This document shows positions 43,744 through 53,106 of a DNA stretch of 64,000 nt, piece by piece; within the stretch, counting starts at the first letter, position 1, and each line of letters opens with the position of its first letter. Source of the stretch: Aminobacter sp039907765 (lineage in GTDB: Bacteria > Pseudomonadota > Alphaproteobacteria > Rhizobiales > Rhizobiaceae); the NCBI RefSeq assembly GCF_039907765.1, contig NZ_JARDJI010000005.1:1-64000 (forward strand), read 5' to 3'. Both the position numbers and the translations under genes were made by a program. The notes beneath the pieces are model-generated. The model did not search any database. It had not been told where the DNA came from and worked only from the letters and a program-made list of their open reading frames with translations.

Positions 43744-44166
43744 CTAATTCAGGTGGACGGCCGCCCCACGGATGCGGTTCGTGCCCGTCGCATGGCTGTT
43801 GAGCTGGGTGCCGCGGATGGAGACGCGCCCGTTCTTCTCGAGGATGATGGATGCCAGGCCGCACCTGAGTTCGATGCGGTCTCGTGCGTCGAGGATCACG
43901 GTGTCGCCGTCGCGCAGCGCTTCGACCGTTTGCGGATCGCGGCGCGGATCGACGATCCGTCCGACCACGAGCGGCCGGGAGGGGTCGCCCGCCTCGAACA
44001 GCAGCGCCACTTCCGAGCCGACGGCGGAACCGTCGAGGGCGGCGAGGCTGCGCGCCTTGAGCGCGGTGTCGCTGGGGTTGCCCACAAAAACGACGAGTGG
44101 CTGGTCGCCATCGAAGCCGATCAACAGCCCGATGACCACGCCGTCAATTCTCTCCACAACGTCCAT
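43744..44166 (-). CDS. DUF6484 protein, VgrG-tip-like
   Basis: 140 residues from ATG 44166, preceded by GGCCAGG; an ATG nine codons upstream lies inside vgrG. The N-terminal half (VDGVVIGLLIG ... GSEVALLFEAGDPSRPLVVGRI) resembles the gp5 OB-fold of the neighbouring VgrG (EVIVDFIEGDPDWPIITGRV). The C-terminal half (IELRCGLASIILEKNGRVS ... NRIRGAAVHLN) resembles the VgrG tail (ITLKCGDASIVLKKDGTIS ... TKIKGSSVHNN). It may be a stand-alone spike-tip element. It begins 10 bases after the vgrG stop. Confidence 0.82.
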   Translation of the reverse strand: MDVVERIDGVVIGLLIGFDGDQPLVVFVGNPSDTALKARSLAALDGSAVGSEVALLFEAGDPSRPLVVGRIVDPRRDPQTVEALRDGDTVILDARDRIELRCGLASIILEKNGRVSIRGTQLNSHATGTNRIRGAAVHLN

Positions 44167-44176
44167 CGCCTGGCCC

Positions 44177-46504
44177 TCAATTGTTGTGAACACTGCTGCC
44201 CTTGATCTTGGTCTTGCCGTCGGCCTTGACGTCGATGTCGCCGCTGCCGTCGAGCCTGATGTCCTTGCCCTTGGCGCTGATCGTGCCGTCCTTCTTGAGC
44301 ACGATGCTGGCGTCGCCGCATTTCAGCGTGATCTCGTCGGCCGCCTCGATGTAGAGCTTCTTGCCGAACTTCATGACGCCGTCTTCGCCGACATTGACGG
44401 TGCTGGCCTTGGCGACCTTCAGCGAGTAGCCGCCGCCGACCTCGACGCCTTCGTCCGCCGCGATCCTGGCCAGGCGTGCCTTGCCGACCTGAGAGGAGTG
44501 GCCGCCGCCCACGGTGAAGCTCTGGTCGGCGCCGATCGTCACCTCCTGGCTGGCGGCGACGGTCCATTTGTCGGAGGCGCCGATCTGGTGGCTCTGGCCC
44601 GAGCCCACGCTCACCGAGCGGGTGGCGCCGATGGTGTTGGTCTGCGCAGCACCGACGCTGCGCGTCTCGGTTGCACCGACGGTGTCGACGCGGGCGGCAC
44701 CCACGGTGATCGCCTGGGCGATTGCCACCGTCTGCGCATGATTGGCGCCGATGGTCTCGGTCGAATTGGAGCCGATGCTGATGGTCTCGTTGGAGCCGAC
44801 GGTCAGCGATCGGTTCTTGCCGACGGTCTCGGTATCGTTCGAGCCGATGTCGGTCTTCTGGTCGACGCCGACCTTGACGGTCTTGTTGTTGCCGACGTCC
44901 TCATCGAGATTGTGGCCGACGGAATGCTTGGCGTCGTGATCGATGCGGTCGGACTGGTCGTGCTGCACGAGCTTGGTGCGATCATGCTTGACCAGCAGCT
45001 TGTGGTCCTTCTGCGCCTGGAAATTGACCAGTTCGGAGCCGGCCTTGTCCTCGAACATCAGCTCGTTATAGCCGCCTCCGCCCTTCGAGGAGTCAGACTT
45101 CCAGCCCGACTGCGTGGCGTTGCCGGGCAGGCCATAGGGCGGCATCTGGGCGGCGTTGTAGACGCGCCCGGTGATGATTGGCCAATCCGGGTCGCCCTCG
45201 ATGAAGTCGACGATCACCTCCTGGCCGATGCGCGGGATCTGGATGAAGCCGTAGCCGCTGCCGGCCCAGGTCTGCGAGACGCGCACGAAGCAGGAACTGT
45301 TCTGGTCCTTCTTGCCCTCGCGGTCCCAGTGGAACTGCACCTTCACGCGGGCATATTTGTCGGTGAATATCTCCTCGCCCGACGGCCCGACCACGGTCGC
45401 CGTCTGCGGCCCGCGCATGATCGGGCGGGGCGTGATGCGCGGCGGCCGGTAAGGCAGGCTCGTCGGCGCCACCCCCAGAACCACCGTGAAATTCTCTCCC
45501 TCGGTGTCGATGCCTGCCCGGTAGTTCGGATCGAACATCCGGTATTCGGCGCTCAGCACCAGATATTCCTGGTTCTGGTCGTCACGCGGGAAGTTTTCCA
45601 GCTTGAAGGTGCAGCCGGAGAAAAGGCCGCGCACGGTGCCGGCGGCGGCGATGCGCTGGTGTACCGCCTGCAGTTCCTCGCGGCGAAGCAAGGCGATGGC
45701 GTCGCCGCGGCCGACGTCGAGATGGGCACCGGGCTGCCGGTAATGCTCGCCCGAGGCGAGTTTGTGGCCGAACGCCTGCTCGGACTTGGCCATCAGGTCG
45801 GCGCCGGGCTTCTGGAAGTCATAGTCGGTATGGGCGTAGGCGCCGGGCCGGACGGAACTGCCGGGCACCCATTCGGTGATGTATTCGACGTCGCGGCGCG
45901 TCACCTCACCCTCGAAGTGGTAGGGAACCTTTTCGTAGCCGGGCGAAGGCTTCAGCTTGCTCATGGCGTCGGCGAGGATCAGCTTGTGCTCGCCGTCGCC
46001 GTGCTCGAAGAAGTACATGACGCCCTCGTGTTCGAGCAGGCGTTGCACGAAATCGAGGTCGCTCTCGTCGTACTGGACGCAATATTCGCGCGAGGGATAG
46101 GAGCCCTGCAGCCGCTTCTCGAACTTCGCCGCGCCGTATTTCGAGAAGATCTTCTCGACGATCTCGATTGCCGTCATGTTCTGGAAGATGCGGCAGTCTG
46201 TGGTGTTGCCGAGGAACCAGAGCCACGGCCTGACCATGGCCTCGTAATAGGCCAGCCGGTCCTCGATGCGGGTGAGACGGAACTCCGAGACCAGGCCGCT
46301 GAACCAGCGCTTGGGGTCGGATTCGCCTTCGACCGAAACGGCGCCGCCCAGCATCTCGAGAGGGTCGATGTCGGGATCGGGGCTCACGAAGCCGACGGTA
46401 TAGCCGAAGCAGCGGCTCACCTCGTCCCGGCCGGTGAGATGGGTGAAGGTCAACGTATCGGCGCCAAGGGGTGTCCGGACCACTGTCGCACGATCGTTAG
46501 CCAT
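44177..46504 (-). CDS. vgrG: T6SS spike protein VgrG (TssI)
   Basis: 775 residues. The gp27-like/Phage_GPD part spans about 1-370 (LTFTHLTGRDEVSRCFGYTV, CVQYDESDLDFVQRLLEHEGVMYFFEH). The gp5 OB domain is at about 380-460 (YARVKVQFHWDREGKKDQNSSCFVRVSQTWAG, GDPDWPIITGRVYN). NELMFEDKAGSELVNFQAQKDH follows. A beta-helical needle at about 520-690 is made of short repeats such as VGSNETISIGSN and TIGATRSVSVGSG. The C-terminal extension (ITLKCGDASIVLKKDG) is the likely docking site for PAAR-like or DUF6484 proteins. It leads a minus-strand unit vgrG-DUF6484-TIGR02270. Confidence 0.96.
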   Translation of the reverse strand: MANDRATVVRTPLGADTLTFTHLTGRDEVSRCFGYTVGFVSPDPDIDPLEMLGGAVSVEGESDPKRWFSGLVSEFRLTRIEDRLAYYEAMVRPWLWFLGNTTDCRIFQNMTAIEIVEKIFSKYGAAKFEKRLQGSYPSREYCVQYDESDLDFVQRLLEHEGVMYFFEHGDGEHKLILADAMSKLKPSPGYEKVPYHFEGEVTRRDVEYITEWVPGSSVRPGAYAHTDYDFQKPGADLMAKSEQAFGHKLASGEHYRQPGAHLDVGRGDAIALLRREELQAVHQRIAAAGTVRGLFSGCTFKLENFPRDDQNQEYLVLSAEYRMFDPNYRAGIDTEGENFTVVLGVAPTSLPYRPPRITPRPIMRGPQTATVVGPSGEEIFTDKYARVKVQFHWDREGKKDQNSSCFVRVSQTWAGSGYGFIQIPRIGQEVIVDFIEGDPDWPIITGRVYNAAQMPPYGLPGNATQSGWKSDSSKGGGGYNELMFEDKAGSELVNFQAQKDHKLLVKHDRTKLVQHDQSDRIDHDAKHSVGHNLDEDVGNNKTVKVGVDQKTDIGSNDTETVGKNRSLTVGSNETISIGSNSTETIGANHAQTVAIAQAITVGAARVDTVGATETRSVGAAQTNTIGATRSVSVGSGQSHQIGASDKWTVAASQEVTIGADQSFTVGGGHSSQVGKARLARIAADEGVEVGGGYSLKVAKASTVNVGEDGVMKFGKKLYIEAADEITLKCGDASIVLKKDGTISAKGKDIRLDGSGDIDVKADGKTKIKGSSVHNN

Positions 46505-46704
46505 GGCGTCGTGCCTCTCCAGGGACGGCCGGACCTTCCCTGGAAGCTTAGCATAAGTTTATCGGGCGGCCAAAATGCCGGTCGGATGGCGCTGGATGCG
46601 GCCATTTGAAATGCCGCTGTGCTCGACGGGCCGCAAACTGCTAGAATGACAAGCAGATTTACAACGAGGCTGCTGGCTACCGGAGATCTGGCGGGCAAAT
46701 TCGG
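46505..46704. promoter_or_regulatory. divergent region between vgrG and fha2
   Basis: 200 bases between two divergent starts. On the plus side a -10-like TAGAAT lies at 46641-46646, about 60 bases before the fha2 ATG, but it lacks a good -35 hexamer. On the minus side TATGCT occurs at about 46556-46551, and GGAGAGG precedes the vgrG ATG. These are tentative. Confidence 0.35.
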
Positions 46705-47796
46705 ATGTTCATCAGTCTGACTATCGAGAATGTCGACAGGCTGCCGAACGGCGGGCCGATCAGCTTCAGTTCGAACGGCCGAAGTTTCGAAATCGGCCGC
46801 GAGCGGCGCGACTGGAACCTGCCCGATCCAAATCTCTTCATCTCGGGCCTGCACTGCCAGGTGCAATATGACGGCGGCAGCTTCTGGCTGCACGACGTTT
46901 CACGCAACGGCACCTTCGTCAACGGCACGAGCGAGCGCCTGGCCTCGCCTTACCGCCTGTGCGACGGCGACCGCATCTGGATCGGCCGCTACATCGTTGC
47001 CGTGTCGATCGAGGACGACCGCCAGGCCGATGCGGTCGGCGCAGGCGAATGGGCCAGCGCGCCCTACCACGGCGGCGGGGACTTCGGCCCCTCGCCCGCG
47101 CCGCAGGCCGTCGACCCGTTCTTCGCACCGCCGGCTGCCCGGCCCGCGCCCCCGGCGAGGGCAACGCCCGCCGCAGAGGCGAGGCAGATATCTCCGGCGC
47201 CACAAAGCACTCCTGCCCGGCCGCAGGCCGACGCCACGGAACTGCTCAGGCTGATCGCGGCGGGCGCCGGCGTGGCACCCGAGGTATTCACCCAACGCGA
47301 CCCGCAGGACGTGGCGGCCGAGATCGGCTCGGTGCTGCGCGCGGTCGTCGACGAGCTTGCCCAGCTGCTCAAGGCGCGTGCCGCGGCGAAGGCGCTGGCC
47401 AAGAGCAGCCACCGGACCATGATCGGCGGCGCGGACAACAATCCGCTCAAGTTCATTCCGCGTGCGGACGAGATCCTCGAAATCATGTTCGCGCGGCGGC
47501 ATGCCGGCTATCTCGACGCGCGGCGCAGCATCGAAGATGCATTCCGCGATCTCAAGTCGCACGAAATCGCCACCTACGCCGCCATGCAGGCGGCGCTGTC
47601 TCGGCTGCTCTCTGAGCTGTCGCCCGAGGCCATGGAGCGCAAGGCGCCGCCATCGTTCGTCTCGAAGAAGGGGCGCGCCTGGGATGCCTATGTGGCGACG
47701 TGGGAAGCAAAGGAGGACGCTCACGAAAACGGCATGCTGGACGTCTTCCTTGCCTACTTCGCCGAGGCCTACGCCAAATCCGCGGGCCACAAGTAG
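46705..47796 (+). CDS. T6SS FHA-domain protein, copy 2
   Basis: 363 residues. The FHA domain (about 20-95) has FEIGRERRDWNLPDPNLFISGLHCQV and SRNGTFVNGTSERL. A shorter Pro/Ala linker (110-175) follows. The C-terminal T6SS-FHA domain is homologous to copy 1 (NPLKFIPRADEILEIMFARR, YAAMQAALSRLLSELSPEAME, AWDAYVATWEAKEDA). It is about 120 residues shorter than copy 1, mainly in the linker. It heads the second unit with tssL2 and tssM2. Confidence 0.92.
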   Translation: MFISLTIENVDRLPNGGPISFSSNGRSFEIGRERRDWNLPDPNLFISGLHCQVQYDGGSFWLHDVSRNGTFVNGTSERLASPYRLCDGDRIWIGRYIVAVSIEDDRQADAVGAGEWASAPYHGGGDFGPSPAPQAVDPFFAPPAARPAPPARATPAAEARQISPAPQSTPARPQADATELLRLIAAGAGVAPEVFTQRDPQDVAAEIGSVLRAVVDELAQLLKARAAAKALAKSSHRTMIGGADNNPLKFIPRADEILEIMFARRHAGYLDARRSIEDAFRDLKSHEIATYAAMQAALSRLLSELSPEAMERKAPPSFVSKKGRAWDAYVATWEAKEDAHENGMLDVFLAYFAEAYAKSAGHK

Positions 47797-47982
47797 CGCT
47801 CCGACCCCTTCCAGCGTTGCCGGCAGCCGGCGCGCATGCCCGTTGCATCGCCAATTGCTTGCACTACCATGGTTCCGAGCGGCGGGCCGAAGGAGCGAGG
47901 ATGGCTCACCTCCGGCGCGTGCGGCCTGCGGGAAGTTGCGGCTGCAAGGCATTACCGCCGCACGAGAACGGGGTGATCGGCG

Positions 47983-49452
47983 ATGAGTTCGAAGGACGAT
48001 CCTTCCGGCTCCGGCGGCAGGACCATCGTTCGCTCCGCGCCGCATCGTGCAGCGCGGAGCCCTGGCGGTGATCGCCCGCCGGCCGCTCCTTCCGATTCGA
48101 CCATCTTCTACGCAGCCAGTCCGGCGGCGGAGGGTTCGGGCGCGGTGTTTCACGGGCCCGGATTTCAGGACGGCAACCGGCGGCGGGGCAAGCGCTCCGC
48201 GGCTGATGCTGAACACTTGCAGCGGCCCTCCTACGACATTTACCATCGCGTCGATTTTCCGGCTTCGAACCCGCTCATCGCTGCAGCGGCACCACTGCTG
48301 ATGATGCTCGGCCGCTTGCGCCTTGCCGGTCCCGAGGCGGGCGCAGAGGAACTTGGCCGGCACCTGGGCGAGCTCGTCGACACATTCGACCACAGCGCGG
48401 CAGAGGCCGATGTCGCCGACGAAGACGCCCGCATCGCCAAATATGTGCTCTGCGAGACCGCCGACGACATTGCGGGCAACCTGCCGGGCATCGGCAGGGA
48501 CGCCTGGCAACCGCACAGCCTGTTGCGGCGGTTCTACCAGCTCGAAGCGCCCGGCAACGGCTTCCTCGACGCCCTCAACTCGGTGCTCGGGGCGCCGGAG
48601 GAGCGATGCGACCTGCTCGAACTGATGCATGCCTGCCTGTCGCTGGGCTTCGAGGGGCCTTATCGAGGCACGGCGCGGGGCGGGCAGAGCCTCGAGCCGG
48701 TTCGGCAGGACGTGTTCAACGCGCTCCGCTATTTCCGGCCGCGCGACGGCATCGACCTGTCGCCGCGATGGCAAGGCCAGTCGACGGCGACGGCAAGGCG
48801 TTCGCGGCGGCTGCCTCTATGGGCGATCGCCGCGGCTGCCATCGCTGCCGTCACCGGCGCATTCTTCTGGATGCGGGCGGAAGTCACCGACGAAGGCGAG
48901 GCCCTCGCCGGCCGGCTGCTTGCGCTCGCGCCCGCCGCTCAGGTAACCATCGAGCGGGCAATGCCAGCACCTCCGGCGGAGGAAGAGCCGGCGCCACCCG
49001 TGACCTCGCAGATCGAGCGCATCCGCGGCACGCTCGCCCCCGACATCGAAAGCGGCGCACTGAAGGTCGATCCAAGGGGCGACTTCATCGTCGTGGCCAT
49101 CGACAACAGGCTGCTGTTCGAACCCGGCGGCGCCGACACGAAGCCGGAATTCGCCCCGGTGGCAGCGCGGATCGGCGCCGCCCTGCAAGCCGAACAGGGA
49201 CCTGTCCGCATCGTTGGCCATACCGACAATCTGCGGCCGGGGCGGACGAGCCCGTTCAAATCCAACTACGACCTTTCGGTCGCCCGCGCGCAGGCGGTGG
49301 CCACGTTGCTTGCGCCGCTCGTCGGCGACCCGTCGCGCATCACCGTCGAGGGCAAGGGCGAGGACGAGCCGATCGCGGACAACGCCTTGCCGGAGGGCCG
49401 GGCCAAGAACCGGCGTGTCGACGTCATGATCCGCAGGGAGGCCAGCCAGTGA
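47983..49452 (+). CDS. tssL2: T6SS TssL (DotU) with OmpA-like domain, copy 2
   Basis: 489 residues. A disordered N-terminal stretch of about 85 residues (SSKDDPSGSGGRTIVRSAPHR...) precedes the DotU domain (NPLIAAAAPLLMMLGRLRL, LCETADDIAGNL, FYQLEAPGNGFLDALNSVLG). One transmembrane helix lies at about 270-292. The OmpA-like domain follows (VRIVGHTDNLRP, YDLSVARAQAVATLL, KNRRVDVMIRR). It is the homologue of the tssL at 33267 but clearly diverged. The 186 bases before it hold no gene. The stop overlaps the tssM2 GTG start (GTGA). Confidence 0.93.
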   Translation: MSSKDDPSGSGGRTIVRSAPHRAARSPGGDRPPAAPSDSTIFYAASPAAEGSGAVFHGPGFQDGNRRRGKRSAADAEHLQRPSYDIYHRVDFPASNPLIAAAAPLLMMLGRLRLAGPEAGAEELGRHLGELVDTFDHSAAEADVADEDARIAKYVLCETADDIAGNLPGIGRDAWQPHSLLRRFYQLEAPGNGFLDALNSVLGAPEERCDLLELMHACLSLGFEGPYRGTARGGQSLEPVRQDVFNALRYFRPRDGIDLSPRWQGQSTATARRSRRLPLWAIAAAAIAAVTGAFFWMRAEVTDEGEALAGRLLALAPAAQVTIERAMPAPPAEEEPAPPVTSQIERIRGTLAPDIESGALKVDPRGDFIVVAIDNRLLFEPGGADTKPEFAPVAARIGAALQAEQGPVRIVGHTDNLRPGRTSPFKSNYDLSVARAQAVATLLAPLVGDPSRITVEGKGEDEPIADNALPEGRAKNRRVDVMIRREASQ

Positions 49453-52400
49453 GCGCGCGCCGCAGCCCGAAAACACGGGCGCCGGCGAACTGGCTGATGC
49501 CGGTGATCAGCGCGCTCGCCCTCGCAGGTCTTGCCGCAGCCGTCTGGTACGCGGGTCCGCTGATCGGTTTCGGCGAAGCGCGTCCGCTCGGCTCGACGTG
49601 GGTGCGCCTTTCGCTCATCGGCGCGGCCATCGCAATGATTGGCGGCTACCAGTTCTTTCGCCTGTTCAGGGCCCGCGAGGCACAGCATGCGCTGGAAGCG
49701 GCGGTTTCGCGTCCGTTCGACGCCGCGGGCGACGCGCGGGCGCTGGAAAGGGGCATGCAGGATGCCATCGCCAAGCTGAGGCGGGCCAGCGGCAGGCGCA
49801 ACTTCCTCTACGAGGTGCCGTGGTATCTCGTCATCGGTCCCCCGGCCGTGGGCAAGACGACGGCGCTGGTCAATTCCGGACTGAATTTTCCCCTGGCGGT
49901 GTCCGGCACGGCCCAGCCAGTGCCCGGCGTCGGCGGCACGCGCAACTGCGACTGGTGGTTCACCGACAACGCCGTGCTGATCGACACCGCCGGGCGCTAC
50001 GCAACGCAGGATTCCGATCCGGAGCGCGATCGCGGCGACTGGCTGGCCTTCCTGTCGCTGCTCAAGCAGCACCGCGCCGTGCAGCCGATCAACGGCGTGG
50101 TCGTCGCCATCAGCCTTTCGGACCTGATGCTCGCCGGTGGCCAGGAAGCGGAGGCCCGCGCGATCGAGATCAGAAACCGGCTGCAGGAAATAGGCGACAC
50201 GCTGAAGATCAGCTTTCCGGTCTATGTGATGTTCACCAAGGCAGACCTGATCGCCGGGTTCATGGACTATTTCGGCGATTTCGACGAACAACGCAGGCGA
50301 GCGGTATGGGGAGCGACCTTCCAGAGCCCCGACCGCACGAAAAACCCGCCCGGCGACGTGCCGGGCGAGTTCCGGGCGCTCGTCCAGCGCCTTGGGGAAG
50401 AGTTGCCGGATCGGCTGCAGGACGAGGCCGATCCGGTCTCGCGGATCGCGATCTTCGGTTTTCCGGCGCAGTTCGCCTCGCTCGAACGGCACTGCACCGA
50501 ATTCATTGCGACGGTCTTTGCAGCCCGGCAGCAGGCCGGCGCCATCCTGCGTGGCTTCTATTTTTCCTCGGGCACCCAGGAGGGCACGCCGATCGACCGC
50601 GTGCTGGGGGCGATGGAAAGAGGTCTCGCCGGCGCGCCGCGGCCGCAGCTGTCAGGAACCGGCAAGAGCTTCTTCCTGCACGACCTGCTGGCCAAGGTGG
50701 TGTTCGGCGAGTCCGGCTGGGTGTCGTTCGACAGTTCGGCCGACAGGCGGGCGCGCCTCGGCCGCTCGCTTGCCATCGGCGGGATCGCGATTGCGGCATT
50801 GGCAGCGCTCGGGGTCCTGGGGGCAAGCTTCAAGGCCAATCGCGACCTGATCCAGCGCACCGAGCAGTCGACGGAGCAGCTCAGGGCCACCGCCGATGCC
50901 CAGCTCGCGGCCGTAACCGTGGCGGATGCGGACCTGGGCACGGTGATCGACGCGCTGGAGGCCGCCCGCAATCTTCCCGTCGGCTACGAAACCAGCGAGC
51001 AGGCCGTACCGGCGCGGGAAACGCTCGGCCTCAGCCAGCGCGCGCGGCTGCAGTCCGCCTCGGTGAGCGCCTACAGGCAGGCGCTGGAGCGCTTGTTCCG
51101 GCCCAGGCTGCTTGTCCACCTGGAGAAGATCATCGCCGAGCGGATGAACGATCCCGCCGCGCTCTACGAGCCGCTGAAGACCTACCTGATGCTGGGCGGC
51201 AGGGCCCCCCGCAACGATGACGAAGCGGTGGTCGCCTGGCTGACCAGCGACTGGGAGCAGAACCTCTATCCCGGGCCGCAGAACCGCGACGGCCGGATGG
51301 CGCTCGAACGGCACCTTCGCGCCATGCTCGTGCTCGACGATGCCTATGGCTCGGCGGTCGCGCTCGACCGGCAGCTGGTGGAGGCAGCCCAGCGCTCGCT
51401 CGGCCAAATGACGGTCGCTGAGCGGGCCGCGGCGCTGATCCAGGCTTCGACATCGGCGAAAGCGCCGGAGGACTTTTCGGTCACCGCGCGGAGCGGCCCC
51501 GAGGCCTCGCTGGTGTTCGAGACCGTCGACGGCAGCAACTTCTCCAGCCTGCGCGTTCCGGGCATCTACACCTATGCCGGCTTTCACGACGTCTACCTCG
51601 ATCAACTCGCTGACATCGCCGGGCGGCTTCAGGACGACAGCTGGGTGATTGGCGCGGGCGGCGAGCAGGGTGACATCGAACAGGACCTCTTGCGGCTCGG
51701 CCCGGAGCTTCTCGATCGCTACAGCGCCGACTTCGCCAGGGCCTGGAACGACGTCCTCGACCGGCTGAAATTCAAGCCGCTGGCCGCGGACAAGCCCGAC
51801 TACCTGGCATTGTCGGCGGCGGGCGCTCCCAACTCGCCGCTCGCACAGCTGTTCGAGGCTATCGCCCGGGAGACCGCCCTCACCCGCAACGCGCCTGCCA
51901 TGGACGCGGCGCGCGCCGACGGCCTGGCCCGCATCGGCATCGAGGTTGCCGGTCAGAAGTCGGCAAACCGCGCCGGCACCGCCACGCAAGCGGGACAGGT
52001 GCTGGGCGCCAACATCGAGGCGCAGTTCCGGCTGTTCCAGCTCCTGGTCGACGGCCGACCGGGGCAGCGGCCCATCGATGCCCTGATCCAGAACTTCCGC
52101 GCGATCCAGCAGAGCCTTGCGATATCCGCCGCAGCACCTGCCCAGGCCGGCCAGGCGAACGCCAACCTGCGCATGCAGATCTCCAACCTCGGCATCAACG
52201 CATCCCGCCTGCCGAAGGCGCTGGCGCGGATGGTCCGTGCTGCCGCCGACGAGTTCGAGGTCGACGTGGCTTCGGCGTCGGTCGCCCAGTTGGACAGCGC
52301 GCTCAAGGAAACGGTCAGCGCCGCATGCGACCAGGCGATCGCCAACCGCTTTCCCTTCGCGGCCGGCGCCGCGAACGACGTGCCGATCGCCGACTTCGCC

Positions 52401-52982
52401 AGGCTTTTCGCCCCGGGCGGCATCATGGACCGGTTCTTCGCGCAGAACCTCGCTTCGCTCGCCGACACATCCGGGACCGAATGGTCGTGGAGGCAGGACA
52501 ACCCCACCAGCCGCGGGCTATCGGTGGCGAGCCTGAAGCAGTTTCAACGGGCCGCCGCGATCAGGGATGCGTTCTTTCCGCTCGGCGGCTCCATGCCGTC
52601 GGTCAACCTCACCTTCATGCCGTTTTCGCTGCACACCGATGCCGACATGGCCCTGCTCGACGTGAACGGCCAGATCGTGCAGAGCTACCAGAGCGGCAGC
52701 AGCGCCGGGGTGGTGACCTGGCCGGGCAGCCTACAGGCCGGAACGGCCCATCTCAGCCTGACGCCTGAGCTGCCGGGGCGCGAGTCCGCCCTCAAGTTCG
52801 AAGGCCCCTGGGCCCTGAAGCGCCTGCTCGACGCGGCGACCGCGACACCCACAGGCGAGGATCTTGAGCTGCGCTTCGTGATCGGTGGGCGCGACGTCGC
52901 CTACCGGCTGCAGACGAACCCGCCCGGCAATCCGTTCGCACTGCCGGCCTTTTCCGAATTCAGCTGTCCGGACGGGCTGTGA
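49449..52982 (+). CDS. tssM2: T6SS inner-membrane protein TssM (IcmF), copy 2
   Basis: 1177 residues from GTG 49449, coupled to tssL2. Two N-terminal helices (LMPVISALALAGLAAAVWYAG, LSLIGAAIAMIGGYQFF) are followed by Walker A GPPAVGKTTAL near residue 130, DNAVLIDTAGRYATQ, and a third helix at about 435-455 (SLAIGGIAIAALAALGVLGA). The periplasmic region ends TWPGSLQAGTAHLSLTP and FSEFSCPDGL. It has the same architecture as copy 1, with the Walker motif retained. No tssJ or tssK accompanies it, so it must share TssJ or work without one. Confidence 0.94.
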   Translation: MSARRSPKTRAPANWLMPVISALALAGLAAAVWYAGPLIGFGEARPLGSTWVRLSLIGAAIAMIGGYQFFRLFRAREAQHALEAAVSRPFDAAGDARALERGMQDAIAKLRRASGRRNFLYEVPWYLVIGPPAVGKTTALVNSGLNFPLAVSGTAQPVPGVGGTRNCDWWFTDNAVLIDTAGRYATQDSDPERDRGDWLAFLSLLKQHRAVQPINGVVVAISLSDLMLAGGQEAEARAIEIRNRLQEIGDTLKISFPVYVMFTKADLIAGFMDYFGDFDEQRRRAVWGATFQSPDRTKNPPGDVPGEFRALVQRLGEELPDRLQDEADPVSRIAIFGFPAQFASLERHCTEFIATVFAARQQAGAILRGFYFSSGTQEGTPIDRVLGAMERGLAGAPRPQLSGTGKSFFLHDLLAKVVFGESGWVSFDSSADRRARLGRSLAIGGIAIAALAALGVLGASFKANRDLIQRTEQSTEQLRATADAQLAAVTVADADLGTVIDALEAARNLPVGYETSEQAVPARETLGLSQRARLQSASVSAYRQALERLFRPRLLVHLEKIIAERMNDPAALYEPLKTYLMLGGRAPRNDDEAVVAWLTSDWEQNLYPGPQNRDGRMALERHLRAMLVLDDAYGSAVALDRQLVEAAQRSLGQMTVAERAAALIQASTSAKAPEDFSVTARSGPEASLVFETVDGSNFSSLRVPGIYTYAGFHDVYLDQLADIAGRLQDDSWVIGAGGEQGDIEQDLLRLGPELLDRYSADFARAWNDVLDRLKFKPLAADKPDYLALSAAGAPNSPLAQLFEAIARETALTRNAPAMDAARADGLARIGIEVAGQKSANRAGTATQAGQVLGANIEAQFRLFQLLVDGRPGQRPIDALIQNFRAIQQSLAISAAAPAQAGQANANLRMQISNLGINASRLPKALARMVRAAADEFEVDVASASVAQLDSALKETVSAACDQAIANRFPFAAGAANDVPIADFARLFAPGGIMDRFFAQNLASLADTSGTEWSWRQDNPTSRGLSVASLKQFQRAAAIRDAFFPLGGSMPSVNLTFMPFSLHTDADMALLDVNGQIVQSYQSGSSAGVVTWPGSLQAGTAHLSLTPELPGRESALKFEGPWALKRLLDAATATPTGEDLELRFVIGGRDVAYRLQTNPPGNPFALPAFSEFSCPDGL

Positions 52983-53106
52983 CTCCTCCGATGGGGGTAC
53001 CGGCCGGACTGCTGATTTCGATATTCCATTCCCCGCCTCTGTGGCAGAGTGGGTCTGCGCGTGGGAGACCGTACCGTAGAGGGGCGCCCGAAAAGCGCCG
53101 ACGCAA

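Noticed and set aside
44420..44950. dense short DNA repeats resembling a CRISPR-like or satellite array
   Set aside because: The repeats are codon-level echoes of the VgrG beta-helix motif V-G-x-x-x-T/S. They vary in sequence, have no constant spacers and stay in frame.
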